Source of the DNA: Gammaproteobacteria bacterium
GTDB lineage: Bacteria; Pseudomonadota; Gammaproteobacteria; UBA6429
DNA: 20,843 nt
Assembly (NCBI GenBank): GCA_003232015.1
Contig: QIKU01000157.1
Location: forward strand, 1 to 20,843
Reading direction: 5' to 3'
Shown: positions 6,885-14,295 of the stretch, one piece after another
Layout of the letters: the number at the start of each line of letters is the position of its first letter
How positions within the stretch are numbered: position 1 is the stretch's first letter
The notes under the pieces: generated by a model
Databases searched by the model: none
Told to the model about the DNA's origin: nothing
The model's input: only the letters and a program-made list of their open reading frames with translations
Position numbers and translations under genes: made by a program

Positions 6885-7286
6885 ATGTCATTTTCATTCG
6901 GTAATACATTTAACTTACACGAGCAGGCTTTGTATTTGCAGGCGCGGCGCACCGAGCTGTTGTCTTCGAATCTGGCCAATGCAGAAACACCACACTATAA
7001 AGCAAAAGATTTTGACTTTAAAGCATCGTTACAGGCTGCGGTTCGTAACCCTGCCGGTAACAAACCTTTACGTGAAACCAGTGCAGGGCATATTCAACCT
7101 GAAAGATCAGATTATCGTTTTGAAACTTTGTTTCGTATGCCGTACCAGACTTCTTTAGACGGCAATACGGTGGAATCACAAGTGGAAATGGCAGCCTTTA
7201 ATGATAATGCGATTCGTTATATGGCCAGCCTGCGTTTTCTTAATGGCAAGATCCGCGGCTTAATGACCGCAATTCGCGGCGACTAG
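6885..7286 (+). CDS. flgB: FlgB, proximal rod protein
   Basis: FlgB forms the cell-proximal part of the flagellar rod in the periplasm, exported by the flagellar type III system. The 133-residue protein has the rod-family N-terminal helix and the motif LSSNLANAETPHYKAKDFDF (about 27-46). The C-terminal helical region includes VEMAAFNDNAIRY (about 104-116), typical of FlgB. Length is normal. ACAGGAT lies upstream of the ATG. It is the first gene after the sigma-54 promoter, and flgC follows after 39 bases. Confidence 0.97.
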   Translation: MSFSFGNTFNLHEQALYLQARRTELLSSNLANAETPHYKAKDFDFKASLQAAVRNPAGNKPLRETSAGHIQPERSDYRFETLFRMPYQTSLDGNTVESQVEMAAFNDNAIRYMASLRFLNGKIRGLMTAIRGD

Positions 7287-7325
7287 CGCTGAATAAATTA
7301 CAGGATAAATAACAGGAAATTACCT

Positions 7326-7739
7326 ATGTCATTGTTTAATGTTTTTGGAATATCAGGCTCTGCATTGCAGGCACAAACGCTTCGCTTAAATACCACTTCA
7401 AGCAATATGGCGAACGCCAATAGTGTTAGTAGCAGTACAGGTGAAACATACCGTGCAAGGCATGCCGTATTTGCCCCAATGATTAAAGATTTTTCAGATG
7501 AAAAGAAAGCAGTGGGTGTACGGGTGCTGGGTATTGTTGAAAGCAACCGGCCTTTACGTTCGGAATATAACCCGAATCACCCAATGGCCGATGACGAGGG
7601 CTACATCCATCTGCCAAACGTGAATATGATTGAAGAAATGGCCGATATGATTTCAGCCTCACGCTCGTATCAGTCAAATATTGAAGTAATGACAACCGCA
7701 AAGAAAATGTTAATGCGTACTTTGCAGCTTGGCCAGTAA
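7326..7739 (+). CDS. flgC: FlgC, proximal rod protein
   Basis: FlgC is the second proximal rod subunit. The 137-residue protein begins with the rod-family helix (FGISGSALQAQTLRLNTTSSN) and carries the asparagine/alanine-rich ANANS segment followed by GETYRARHAVFAP. The C-terminal motif MIEEMADMISASRSYQSNIEV is diagnostic of FlgC. Length is normal. The leader AATAAATTACAGGATAAA resembles the one before flgD. It lies between flgB and flgD. Confidence 0.97.
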   Translation: MSLFNVFGISGSALQAQTLRLNTTSSNMANANSVSSSTGETYRARHAVFAPMIKDFSDEKKAVGVRVLGIVESNRPLRSEYNPNHPMADDEGYIHLPNVNMIEEMADMISASRSYQSNIEVMTTAKKMLMRTLQLGQ

Positions 7740-7786
7740 GAAGTATAGCAGTAATAAATTAACAGGATAAAAATTCAGGAACGATT

Positions 7787-8509
7787 ATGGAACCGCTCGA
7801 TACTAAAATATCATCTTTTGACGACATTGGTTTAACAACAAACCAGAAACAAAAGCCGGCTGAACAAAAGAAACTCGGCCAGGAAGATTTTATGGATTTG
7901 ATGCTGGCACAAATGAATCATCAGGATCCTTTTCAGCCAATGGAAAACGGTGAGTTCCTTACTCAGATGGCACAATTTAGTGCGGTGAGTGGTTTAAAAG
8001 ACATTAAGGATTCATTTACAAGTTTAGCCGATACGATGAAATCAAATCAGGCATTGCAGGCTGCCAGCATGGTTGGTCGAAGAGTGCTTGTGCCCGGTAA
8101 TGATTTCCGCATTAACCAGGATATGAATAAACCCTTTGAAGTTCATGCTTCGGCTGATCTTAAAGTTGCAACCGATGAGTTGATTGTGAATATTAAAAAT
8201 GCCAAAGGTGAAGTGGTTAAGGAAATAAACCTTGGTGCACGTTCTGCCGGGAAAATTGATTTTCGCTGGGACGGAAAAGTAGAGCAAAATGATGAATTTA
8301 TTGATGGTGCAGAAGAATCGGTAATGTCTTTACCGGGCAGGTATACCATCGAAGCTTATGCAAGTATTGAAAATGAAAAACAAGGTGTTGATACACTTGT
8401 TTTTGATATGGTCGACAGTGTCAGTGTTGGCCAGGCCGGACAACCGATGACGCTTAATCTGACCAATGCAGGTCAGGCTAAACTGTCTGAAGTTTTAAAG
8501 ATAATGTAG
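7787..8509 (+). CDS. flgD: FlgD, hook-capping scaffold
   Basis: FlgD forms the cap on which FlgE hook subunits polymerise; it leaves when the hook is complete. The 240-residue protein has the conserved N-terminal block from G31 (GQEDFMDLMLAQMNHQDPF) through EFLTQMAQFSAVSGL (56-70), needed for export and capping. A FLIP/tudor-like beta region follows (about 80-225), with the pattern ending VSVGQAGQPMTLNL. Length is normal. A possible AT-rich hairpin separates it from flgE. Confidence 0.96.
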   Translation: MEPLDTKISSFDDIGLTTNQKQKPAEQKKLGQEDFMDLMLAQMNHQDPFQPMENGEFLTQMAQFSAVSGLKDIKDSFTSLADTMKSNQALQAASMVGRRVLVPGNDFRINQDMNKPFEVHASADLKVATDELIVNIKNAKGEVVKEINLGARSAGKIDFRWDGKVEQNDEFIDGAEESVMSLPGRYTIEAYASIENEKQGVDTLVFDMVDSVSVGQAGQPMTLNLTNAGQAKLSEVLKIM

Positions 8510-8510
8510 C

Positions 8511-8536
8511 TTGTTAGTAATATTTATTATTAACAA
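8511..8536 (+). promoter_or_regulatory. AT-rich hairpin between flgD and flgE
   Basis: TTGTTAGTAA (8511-8520) pairs with TTATTAACAA (8527-8536) around a six-base loop, with one G-U pair. It starts two bases after the flgD stop and lacks a T-run. Processing or differential stability between the cap gene and the abundant hook gene is possible, but unproven. Confidence 0.4.
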
Positions 8537-8573
8537 CCATTGTATATTTAGCAGTAATTAAAGGAGAAAGATC

Positions 8574-9830
8574 ATGCCATTTCGTTCAGCCCTCAGTGGT
8601 ATTAATGCCGCCGCACAGGACTTACGTGTTATTGGTAATAACGTTGCCAATGCAAGTACAACCGGTTTTAAAACATCGCGTGCAGAATTTGCCGATGTTT
8701 ATGCTGCAACCGATGGTGGCGCTTCCAATGCGATTGGTGCCGGGGTGCGTTTATCGGGTGTAAGCCAGCAATTCGGTCAAGGTAATATTGAATTTACCGA
8801 TAACAAACTTGATTTAGCCGTTAATGGTCGTGGGTTTTTTGTGTTGGATGACAATGGTTCACGCTTATATACACGTGCAGGATCTTTTCAGGTAGACAGA
8901 GACGGTTTTGTGGTGAATTCTTCTGCCGATAAACTGGTGGTGAATAATGCAGATGAATCTGGAGAGATTTCCGGTGCAGTGGGGCCGTTGCAGTTAGACC
9001 GTTCTAATATTGTTCCGAATGCAACATCGCGCATTGATGTCGGCTTAAATCTGGACAGTTCACAGACTGCACCATTAACACTGCCGTTTAATCCCGAAGT
9101 GCCTTCATCCTTTACACACTCAACTTCGTTAACGGTTTATGACTCTTTAGGCGCGCCGCATTTATCAACCATGTATTACGTTAAAGGCGCAGAGCCAAAT
9201 ACCTGGCTTACACATTTGTTTGTCGATGGTAAAGATGCAAAAGGTGGCGCAGCACCTCCGTTCTCTGGTGACGTATTAAAGTTTAACGGTGCTGGCGGAT
9301 TAGAATCAATTAATGGTACATCAGCGCCTCCAGGTGAATTAACTTACAATGCCATTGATACAGGTTCAGGCTCGGAGCCACTTGATATCATACTTAATTT
9401 ACAGGCAGGAACACCAACCACCCAGTTTGGTACCAAGTTCTCTGTCAGTGCCTTAACACAAAATGGTTATACCTCTGGACGTTTAAGCGGTATTGATATT
9501 GATGATACTGGCATTATTCGTGCGCGCTACAGTAATGGCCAAACACGAACACTCGGGCAGGTGACGCTTGCCGACTTTTCCAACCCGCAAGGTTTAAGAC
9601 AGTTAGGTAGTACCAATTGGGCAGAAAGTTTTTCTTCAGGCGTTCCCTTAGTCGGTACGCCGGGTTCAGGTAGTTTAGGTCAATTACAATCAGGTGCGTT
9701 AGAAGGTTCGAATGTTGATTTAACTGGCCAGCTTGTGAACATGATTAGAGCGCAACGTAATTTCCAGGCGAATGCACAGGTTATTACAACGGCAGACACG
9801 GTTACTCAAACGATTATCAACATACGTTAA
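8574..9830 (+). CDS. flgE: FlgE, flagellar hook protein
   Basis: FlgE polymerises into the curved hook, the universal joint between rod and filament. The 418-residue protein starts with the rod/hook N-terminal motif (ALSGINAAAQDLRVIGNNVANAST, about 5-28, then TGFK). It contains the FlgE/F/G beta core (LAVNGRGFFVL, TRAGSF) and a central variable surface region. It ends with the conserved GALEGSNVDLTGQLVNMI and RNFQANAQVI helix. Length is close to the family's usual 400-460. The strong AAGGAG ribosome binding site fits a highly produced protein. Neighbours are the cap gene flgD and the rod gene flgF. Confidence 0.97.
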   Translation: MPFRSALSGINAAAQDLRVIGNNVANASTTGFKTSRAEFADVYAATDGGASNAIGAGVRLSGVSQQFGQGNIEFTDNKLDLAVNGRGFFVLDDNGSRLYTRAGSFQVDRDGFVVNSSADKLVVNNADESGEISGAVGPLQLDRSNIVPNATSRIDVGLNLDSSQTAPLTLPFNPEVPSSFTHSTSLTVYDSLGAPHLSTMYYVKGAEPNTWLTHLFVDGKDAKGGAAPPFSGDVLKFNGAGGLESINGTSAPPGELTYNAIDTGSGSEPLDIILNLQAGTPTTQFGTKFSVSALTQNGYTSGRLSGIDIDDTGIIRARYSNGQTRTLGQVTLADFSNPQGLRQLGSTNWAESFSSGVPLVGTPGSGSLGQLQSGALEGSNVDLTGQLVNMIRAQRNFQANAQVITTADTVTQTIINIR

Positions 9831-9862
9831 GTATTAATTTAATATGAAGGTCAGGGCGCGTA

Positions 9863-10603
9863 ATGGATAGAATGCTATATATTGCAATGAGTGGTGCGAA
9901 ACAAAATATGTTAGCACAAGCGCATAATGCAAATAACATGGCCAACATAAGTACCACGGGTTTTAAAGCCGACCTGGCTGCAGCTCGTAGTATGCCTCTT
10001 TTTGGAAATGGATTTCCAACCCGTGTTTTTTCAATGACCGAACGAGAAGGAACGGATTTTAATCCCGGTGCTATTCAAACAACAGGCCGGGCACTGGATA
10101 TTGCGATTAAAGGCCAGGGATTTATTGCCGTACAGGGTAAAGATGGTAATGAAGCCTATACACGAGCGGGTAGCTTGCGTGTTACAGCAACAGGGGTGCT
10201 TGAAACAAGTAATGGTCTGGTTGTGATGGGTGATGGTGGGCCTATTTCTATCCCGCCGGCAAAGCGAATTGAGATTGCGGTAGATGGAACAATCAGTGTT
10301 ATCAATCAGACAAAAGGTTCGGAAGTTATCAATATTATTGACCGGATTAAATTAGTTAATCCGGATTTAAAAACGGTAAGCAAAGGTAATGATGGCCTTT
10401 TCCATATCACAGGTAACGAAGTTGCACCGGCTGCGGCTGAAGTTGAAGTATTGTCAGGTGCCTTAGAAGGCAGCAACGTTAATATTGCTTCGGAGCTGGT
10501 TAAGATGATTGAACTGGCTCGCCAGTTTGAGATGCAGGTCAAGATGATGAAAACAGCAGAAGACAATGACGAATATGCAATGCGCTTGCTTAATATTGCA
10601 TAG
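9863..10603 (+). CDS. flgF: FlgF, proximal rod protein
   Basis: FlgF is a rod subunit between the FlgB/C and FlgG segments. The 246-residue protein has the N-terminal MDRMLYIAMSGAKQNMLAQA helix typical of FlgF and the NNMANISTTGFKADL motif. The central FlgE/F/G beta domain includes ALDIAIKGQGFIAV. The C-terminal stretch is GALEGSNVNIASELVKMIEL, then the FEMQVKMMKTAEDNDEYA type ending. Length is normal. It sits between flgE and flgG with short gaps. Confidence 0.97.
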   Translation: MDRMLYIAMSGAKQNMLAQAHNANNMANISTTGFKADLAAARSMPLFGNGFPTRVFSMTEREGTDFNPGAIQTTGRALDIAIKGQGFIAVQGKDGNEAYTRAGSLRVTATGVLETSNGLVVMGDGGPISIPPAKRIEIAVDGTISVINQTKGSEVINIIDRIKLVNPDLKTVSKGNDGLFHITGNEVAPAAAEVEVLSGALEGSNVNIASELVKMIELARQFEMQVKMMKTAEDNDEYAMRLLNIA

Positions 10604-10633
10604 AACTATTCACACTATCTGGAGTACAAGCTA

Positions 10634-11419
10634 ATGGCTCAACCATTGTGGATTGCAAAAACAGGTTTGGATGCACAGCAAAACAGGCTGGCGACCATTT
10701 CAAATAATCTTGCCAATGTAAATACAACCGGCTTTAAACGTTCACGTACTATTTTTGAAGATTTAATTTATCAAAATGTACGCCAACCTGGTGGCCAAAG
10801 CAGTCAGGAAACGGAACTGCCTTCTGGCCTGGCTCTCGGTACAGGCGTGCGAACGGTTGCAACACAAAAATTGTATCAGCAGGGAAATTTGCTGCAAACT
10901 GCCAACCCTTTTGATATGGCGGTTGAAGGTCGTGGTTTTTTCCAGATCCTTATGCCGAATGGCAATATTGGTTACACCCGTAACGGTGAGTTCCAGGTAA
11001 GTTCAGACGGACAAATTGTTAATTCATCAGGCTACCGTTTACAACCGGATATTAATATTCCGGCCAATGCATTGAGTGTCACCATTGGTATCGATGGTAC
11101 GGTGTCGGTTACACAGCCCGGCAATGCAGTTCCAGCGCAAGTGGGCACCATTCAATTTGCAGATTTTGTAAATCCGGGTGGTTTGCAATCGTTGGGAGGG
11201 AACTTGCTGGGCGAAACAGGAGCAAGCGGTGCGCCACAGGTTGGTGCGCCCGATTCACTCAGCTTTGGCAGTCTTATACAGGGTTCTCTTGAAAGTTCAA
11301 ATGTGAATGTTGTTGAAGAACTCGTGAATATGATTGAAACACAGCGCGCCTATGAAATGAATTCAAAAGCCATTTCAACCGCCGATCAAATGCTTCAGTA
11401 TGTAAATAATAATTTATAA
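10634..11419 (+). CDS. flgG: FlgG, distal rod protein
   Basis: FlgG forms the distal rod, which passes through the P and L rings. The 261-residue product starts [20 protein letters not shown], followed by [15 protein letters not shown]. It has the distal-rod segment [11 protein letters not shown] and the polar beta core ([11 protein letters not shown]). The C-terminal helix is [20 protein letters not shown] with [17 protein letters not shown]. Length and motif set are canonical. GGAG precedes the ATG. Confidence 0.98.
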   Translation: MAQPLWIAKTGLDAQQNRLATISNNLANVNTTGFKRSRTIFEDLIYQNVRQPGGQSSQETELPSGLALGTGVRTVATQKLYQQGNLLQTANPFDMAVEGRGFFQILMPNGNIGYTRNGEFQVSSDGQIVNSSGYRLQPDINIPANALSVTIGIDGTVSVTQPGNAVPAQVGTIQFADFVNPGGLQSLGGNLLGETGASGAPQVGAPDSLSFGSLIQGSLESSNVNVVEELVNMIETQRAYEMNSKAISTADQMLQYVNNNL

Positions 11420-11438
11420 CAAGGGTTTAATTAATAAA

Positions 11439-12122
11439 ATGAAAAAATTAATTAAAATACCATTTGTTTTTTTACTTATAAGTGCGGTATCGGCATGCTC
11501 ACTGGTAAAAAAAGTAAAAGACGAGGAATCATTCAAACCCACACCGCCGATTGTTATTAAGTTACCAAAGGATGATAACGGTGCAATTTTTCGCCCAGAA
11601 ATGAATGTTGGTTTATTTGATGACAATAACGCACGTAATATAGGTGACGTTTTAACAATCGTTTTAAATGAAAACACCAACGCAAGTTCAAGCGCAAATA
11701 CCAGCGCAACTAAAGATCAGAAAGTTGATTTGCCCAGCCCGAAATTAGCGGGTGATAAAGTAACAAAAAATGGCAAGGAAATTTTAAATAATGAAATTGA
11801 AGCCGGTAGGGAATTTAATGGTCAGGGTACCAGTGCGCAGAACAGTAGTTTTTCAGGAACCATCTCCGTTACTGTTGCCAAGGTCTTACCTAATCGAAAC
11901 CTGGTTATTCGCGGTGAAAAACTGGTGCGGCTGAATCAGGCAGAAGAATTTATACGTTTCTCAGGTATTGTCCGGCCGCAGGACATTAAACCCGACAACA
12001 CCGTTGAGTCGAATCGGGTTGCCAATGTCCATGTTATGTATGCCGGTAATGGCACTATTTCTGCCGCCAACAGCATGGGTGCGTTAGGACGATTTTTTCA
12101 GGGTAAAGCCTGGCCTTATTAA
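11439..12122 (+). CDS. flgH: FlgH, L-ring lipoprotein
   Basis: FlgH is the outer-membrane lipoprotein that forms the L ring around the distal rod. The 227-residue precursor has a lysine-rich start, a hydrophobic core, and a lipobox ending in VSAC with the lipidated cysteine at residue 20. The mature protein has the family's NIGDVLTIVLNENTNASSSANTS region and the C-terminal VANVHVMYAGNG segment. Length is normal. It follows flgG after 19 bases and precedes flgI, its P-ring counterpart. Confidence 0.97.
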   Translation: MKKLIKIPFVFLLISAVSACSLVKKVKDEESFKPTPPIVIKLPKDDNGAIFRPEMNVGLFDDNNARNIGDVLTIVLNENTNASSSANTSATKDQKVDLPSPKLAGDKVTKNGKEILNNEIEAGREFNGQGTSAQNSSFSGTISVTVAKVLPNRNLVIRGEKLVRLNQAEEFIRFSGIVRPQDIKPDNTVESNRVANVHVMYAGNGTISAANSMGALGRFFQGKAWPY

Positions 12123-12157
12123 AACTAATGCTGCTTGACGTAAATAGAGGAATTAAA

Positions 12158-13276
12158 ATGTTATCAATAAAGGAATTAAAATTTACTGTTCTGGTTGGTG
12201 TTCTATTTTACCTCGGTTTGAGTTCAGGCATTGTTAAAGCAGATAGAATAAAGGATATTTCAACGATTGCTGGTGTGCGTAGTAATCCACTGGTGGGGTA
12301 TGGTCTGGTTGTTGGTTTGAATGGTACGGGTGACGGTTCGGGGGCGTTGACAGAGCAAAGTTTGAAAAGCATGTTGTCACGTTTAGGAATTAATATTCCA
12401 CCGGATGCAACGATTAAAGCAAAAAATGTAGCGGCTGTTTCTCTTCATGCGACCTTACCGGCCTTTTCAAAGAAAGGACAGAAGATTGATGTCACTGTTG
12501 CTTCAATCGGTGGAGCAAAAAGTTTGCGTGGCGGCAGTTTATTGATGACACCCTTGCGTGGCATTGACCATAAAATTTATGCGATAGCACAAGGCAATGT
12601 ATTGGTGAGTGGCTTTGGTATTGAAGGTTTAGATGGCTCCAAGGTAACTGTCAATGTACCCAGTTCAGGTCGCATCTTGAATGGTGCCATGGTTGAACAG
12701 GTTATTGACACCCCTTTTGGTGACGCCAATGAAATTGTATTAAATTTACATCAGGCCGATTTTACAACATCAACACGCCTGGCTGAAGTTATTAATAATG
12801 CAGTTGGGCCCGGTTCGGCGCATTCGATTGATGCTGCCTCGGTCAGTGTGAATGCACCTTCAGATCCTGCACAACGGGTATCCTTTATTTCCTTTGTTGA
12901 AAATTTAACCGTTAAACCCGGGGAAGCACCGGCTAAAATTATTATTAATTCAAGAACCGGAACGGTTGTTATTGGCAAGCATGTGCATGTATTACCGGCA
13001 GCCGTATCGCATGGCAGTTTAACGGTTACTATTACGCAGTCTGTACAGGTAAACCAGCCAGCACCTTTAGCGGGTGGGGTCACCACCGTTGTACCGGTTA
13101 CCGATATTCGTATCGAACAAAAAGATAACAAAATGTTTGTCTTTAACCCTGGTGTTTCATTAAATGAGATTGTTCAGGCAGTCAACCAGGTGGGCGCTGC
13201 TCCAGGCGATTTGGTTGCTATTTTAGAAGCCTTAAAAGAAGTGGGTGCTTTGCAGGCTGAGCTCGTTGTTATTTAA
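12158..13276 (+). CDS. flgI: FlgI, P-ring protein
   Basis: FlgI forms the periplasmic P ring around the rod with help from FlgA. From the ATG at 12158 the precursor has 372 residues. The signal peptide has its core around 10-24 with cleavage after VKA (residue 28), and the mature chain begins with DRIKDISTIAGVRSNPLVGYG. Conserved segments include VVGLNGTGDG and the C-terminal NPGVSLNEIVQAVNQVGAAPGDL. I prefer 12158 over an in-frame ATG at 12128 because TAGAGGA lies just upstream of the former and the latter has no ribosome binding site. It is the last gene of the operon, with a strong terminator 27 bases on. Confidence 0.97.
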   Translation: MLSIKELKFTVLVGVLFYLGLSSGIVKADRIKDISTIAGVRSNPLVGYGLVVGLNGTGDGSGALTEQSLKSMLSRLGINIPPDATIKAKNVAAVSLHATLPAFSKKGQKIDVTVASIGGAKSLRGGSLLMTPLRGIDHKIYAIAQGNVLVSGFGIEGLDGSKVTVNVPSSGRILNGAMVEQVIDTPFGDANEIVLNLHQADFTTSTRLAEVINNAVGPGSAHSIDAASVSVNAPSDPAQRVSFISFVENLTVKPGEAPAKIIINSRTGTVVIGKHVHVLPAAVSHGSLTVTITQSVQVNQPAPLAGGVTTVVPVTDIRIEQKDNKMFVFNPGVSLNEIVQAVNQVGAAPGDLVAILEALKEVGALQAELVVI

Positions 13277-13302
13277 ATCCCCTTGAAAATACATCCCTCC
13301 TG

Positions 13303-13328
13303 AAACGGCAAGTCGTTGCCGTTTTTTT
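13303..13328 (+). terminator. Strong intrinsic terminator after flgI
   Basis: AAACGGCAA (13303-13311) pairs perfectly with TTGCCGTTT (13316-13324) around GTCG, followed by more T residues to 13328. It closes the flgBCDEFGHI transcription unit. Confidence 0.93.
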
Positions 13329-13362
13329 ATTCTATCTTATTGTTTATCAACCTAAATTTATA

Positions 13363-13379
13363 TCGGCACGCTTTCTGCA
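13363..13379 (+). promoter_or_regulatory. Sigma-54 promoter of flgJKL
   Basis: TCGGCACGCTTTCTGCA has GG (13365-13366) and GC (13377-13378) exactly ten bases apart and the full GGCACG of the -24 element. The predicted start near 13390 is about 26 bases before flgJ. It lies just after the terminator of the previous operon. Confidence 0.88.
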
Positions 13380-13415
13380 TAGTCTTAGTGTCAGGACTTT
13401 TATTTAGGTAAACCG

Positions 13416-14288
13416 ATGTTAGATGCAGTAGCCAACAGAGCATATACCGATTTTTCTCAATTCGCAGAGATGCGCTTGAATGCGAAGCAGGATCCTAATG
13501 CATCGTTAAAAGAAGTGGCACGTCAATTTGAAAGTATTTTTATTAATATGGTAATGAAAAGCATGCGTGACGCCAGCTTTGGAAATCCTTTGTTCGATAG
13601 TCACCAAAGCGAAATGTATCAGGAAATGTTCGATAAGCAAATTGCGCTGGATATGAGCAAAGGCAAAGGTCTGGGGTTAGCCGATGCGCTGGTGATACAG
13701 ATGCGGCAATATGTTCCTGAGAACAAAAATAATATCGATGCTGTTAACTCGGTTCAGCTGCCGGTTAAAGACCCTTTTATTCTGCAAAGAGAAAGTACGG
13801 TATTTTCCAGCTCGACACAATTTATAAATACAATACAACCTTATGCAGAAGTAGCTGCGGAAGAATTAGGTGTTGATGCGAATGTATTGATTGCACAGGC
13901 GGCATTAGAAACCGGCTGGGGTAAGGCGATTGGAAAGTTGCCTGATGGCAACTCCAGTTACAACCTGTTTAATATAAAAGCGCAGCGTGGCTATGACGGT
14001 GAACAATATGTAAAACAGACGATTGAAATAGATAATGGTGTTGCTAAAACAGAAGTTGCAGCATTCCGCTCGTACAGTAGTTATCAGGAAAGTTTTAATG
14101 ACTATGTGGACTTTATAAAGAACAACCCAAGATATAAAGATGCACTTGATGTGAGCTCTGATCCATTTAAATATATTGACAGTATTCAACGCGCCGGTTA
14201 TGCAACCGACCCGCATTATGCTGAAAAAATTAAAAATGTAATGCAATCATTTGCTTCTGAAAAAGTAAATTCTGAAGATCTGGTATAG
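13416..14288 (+). CDS. flgJ: FlgJ, rod cap and peptidoglycan hydrolase
   Basis: FlgJ caps the growing rod and cuts peptidoglycan so that the rod can cross the cell wall. The 290-residue protein has the rod-binding domain (about 30-100, including ARQFESIFINMVMKSMRDA). A glucosaminidase-type hydrolase domain (about 140-280) follows. It holds the likely catalytic glutamate E165 in AALETGWGK, then NLFNIKA (183-189), a Ser/Tyr-rich ESFNDY segment (225-230) and YATDPHYAEKI (262-272). It is therefore the two-domain form, not the single-domain one. No signal peptide is present, as expected for export by the flagellar system. flgK follows after seven bases. Confidence 0.97.
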   Translation: MLDAVANRAYTDFSQFAEMRLNAKQDPNASLKEVARQFESIFINMVMKSMRDASFGNPLFDSHQSEMYQEMFDKQIALDMSKGKGLGLADALVIQMRQYVPENKNNIDAVNSVQLPVKDPFILQRESTVFSSSTQFINTIQPYAEVAAEELGVDANVLIAQAALETGWGKAIGKLPDGNSSYNLFNIKAQRGYDGEQYVKQTIEIDNGVAKTEVAAFRSYSSYQESFNDYVDFIKNNPRYKDALDVSSDPFKYIDSIQRAGYATDPHYAEKIKNVMQSFASEKVNSEDLV

Positions 14289-14295
14289 GTGAAGA

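Noticed and set aside
12128..12157. Upstream ATG for FlgI
   Set aside because: No ribosome binding site and a less suitable signal peptide start; the ATG at 12158 has TAGAGGA upstream.
12751..13131. 126-codon open frame on the minus strand inside flgI
   Set aside because: It is a shadow of the flgI reading frame; flgI is intact and family motifs span the region.
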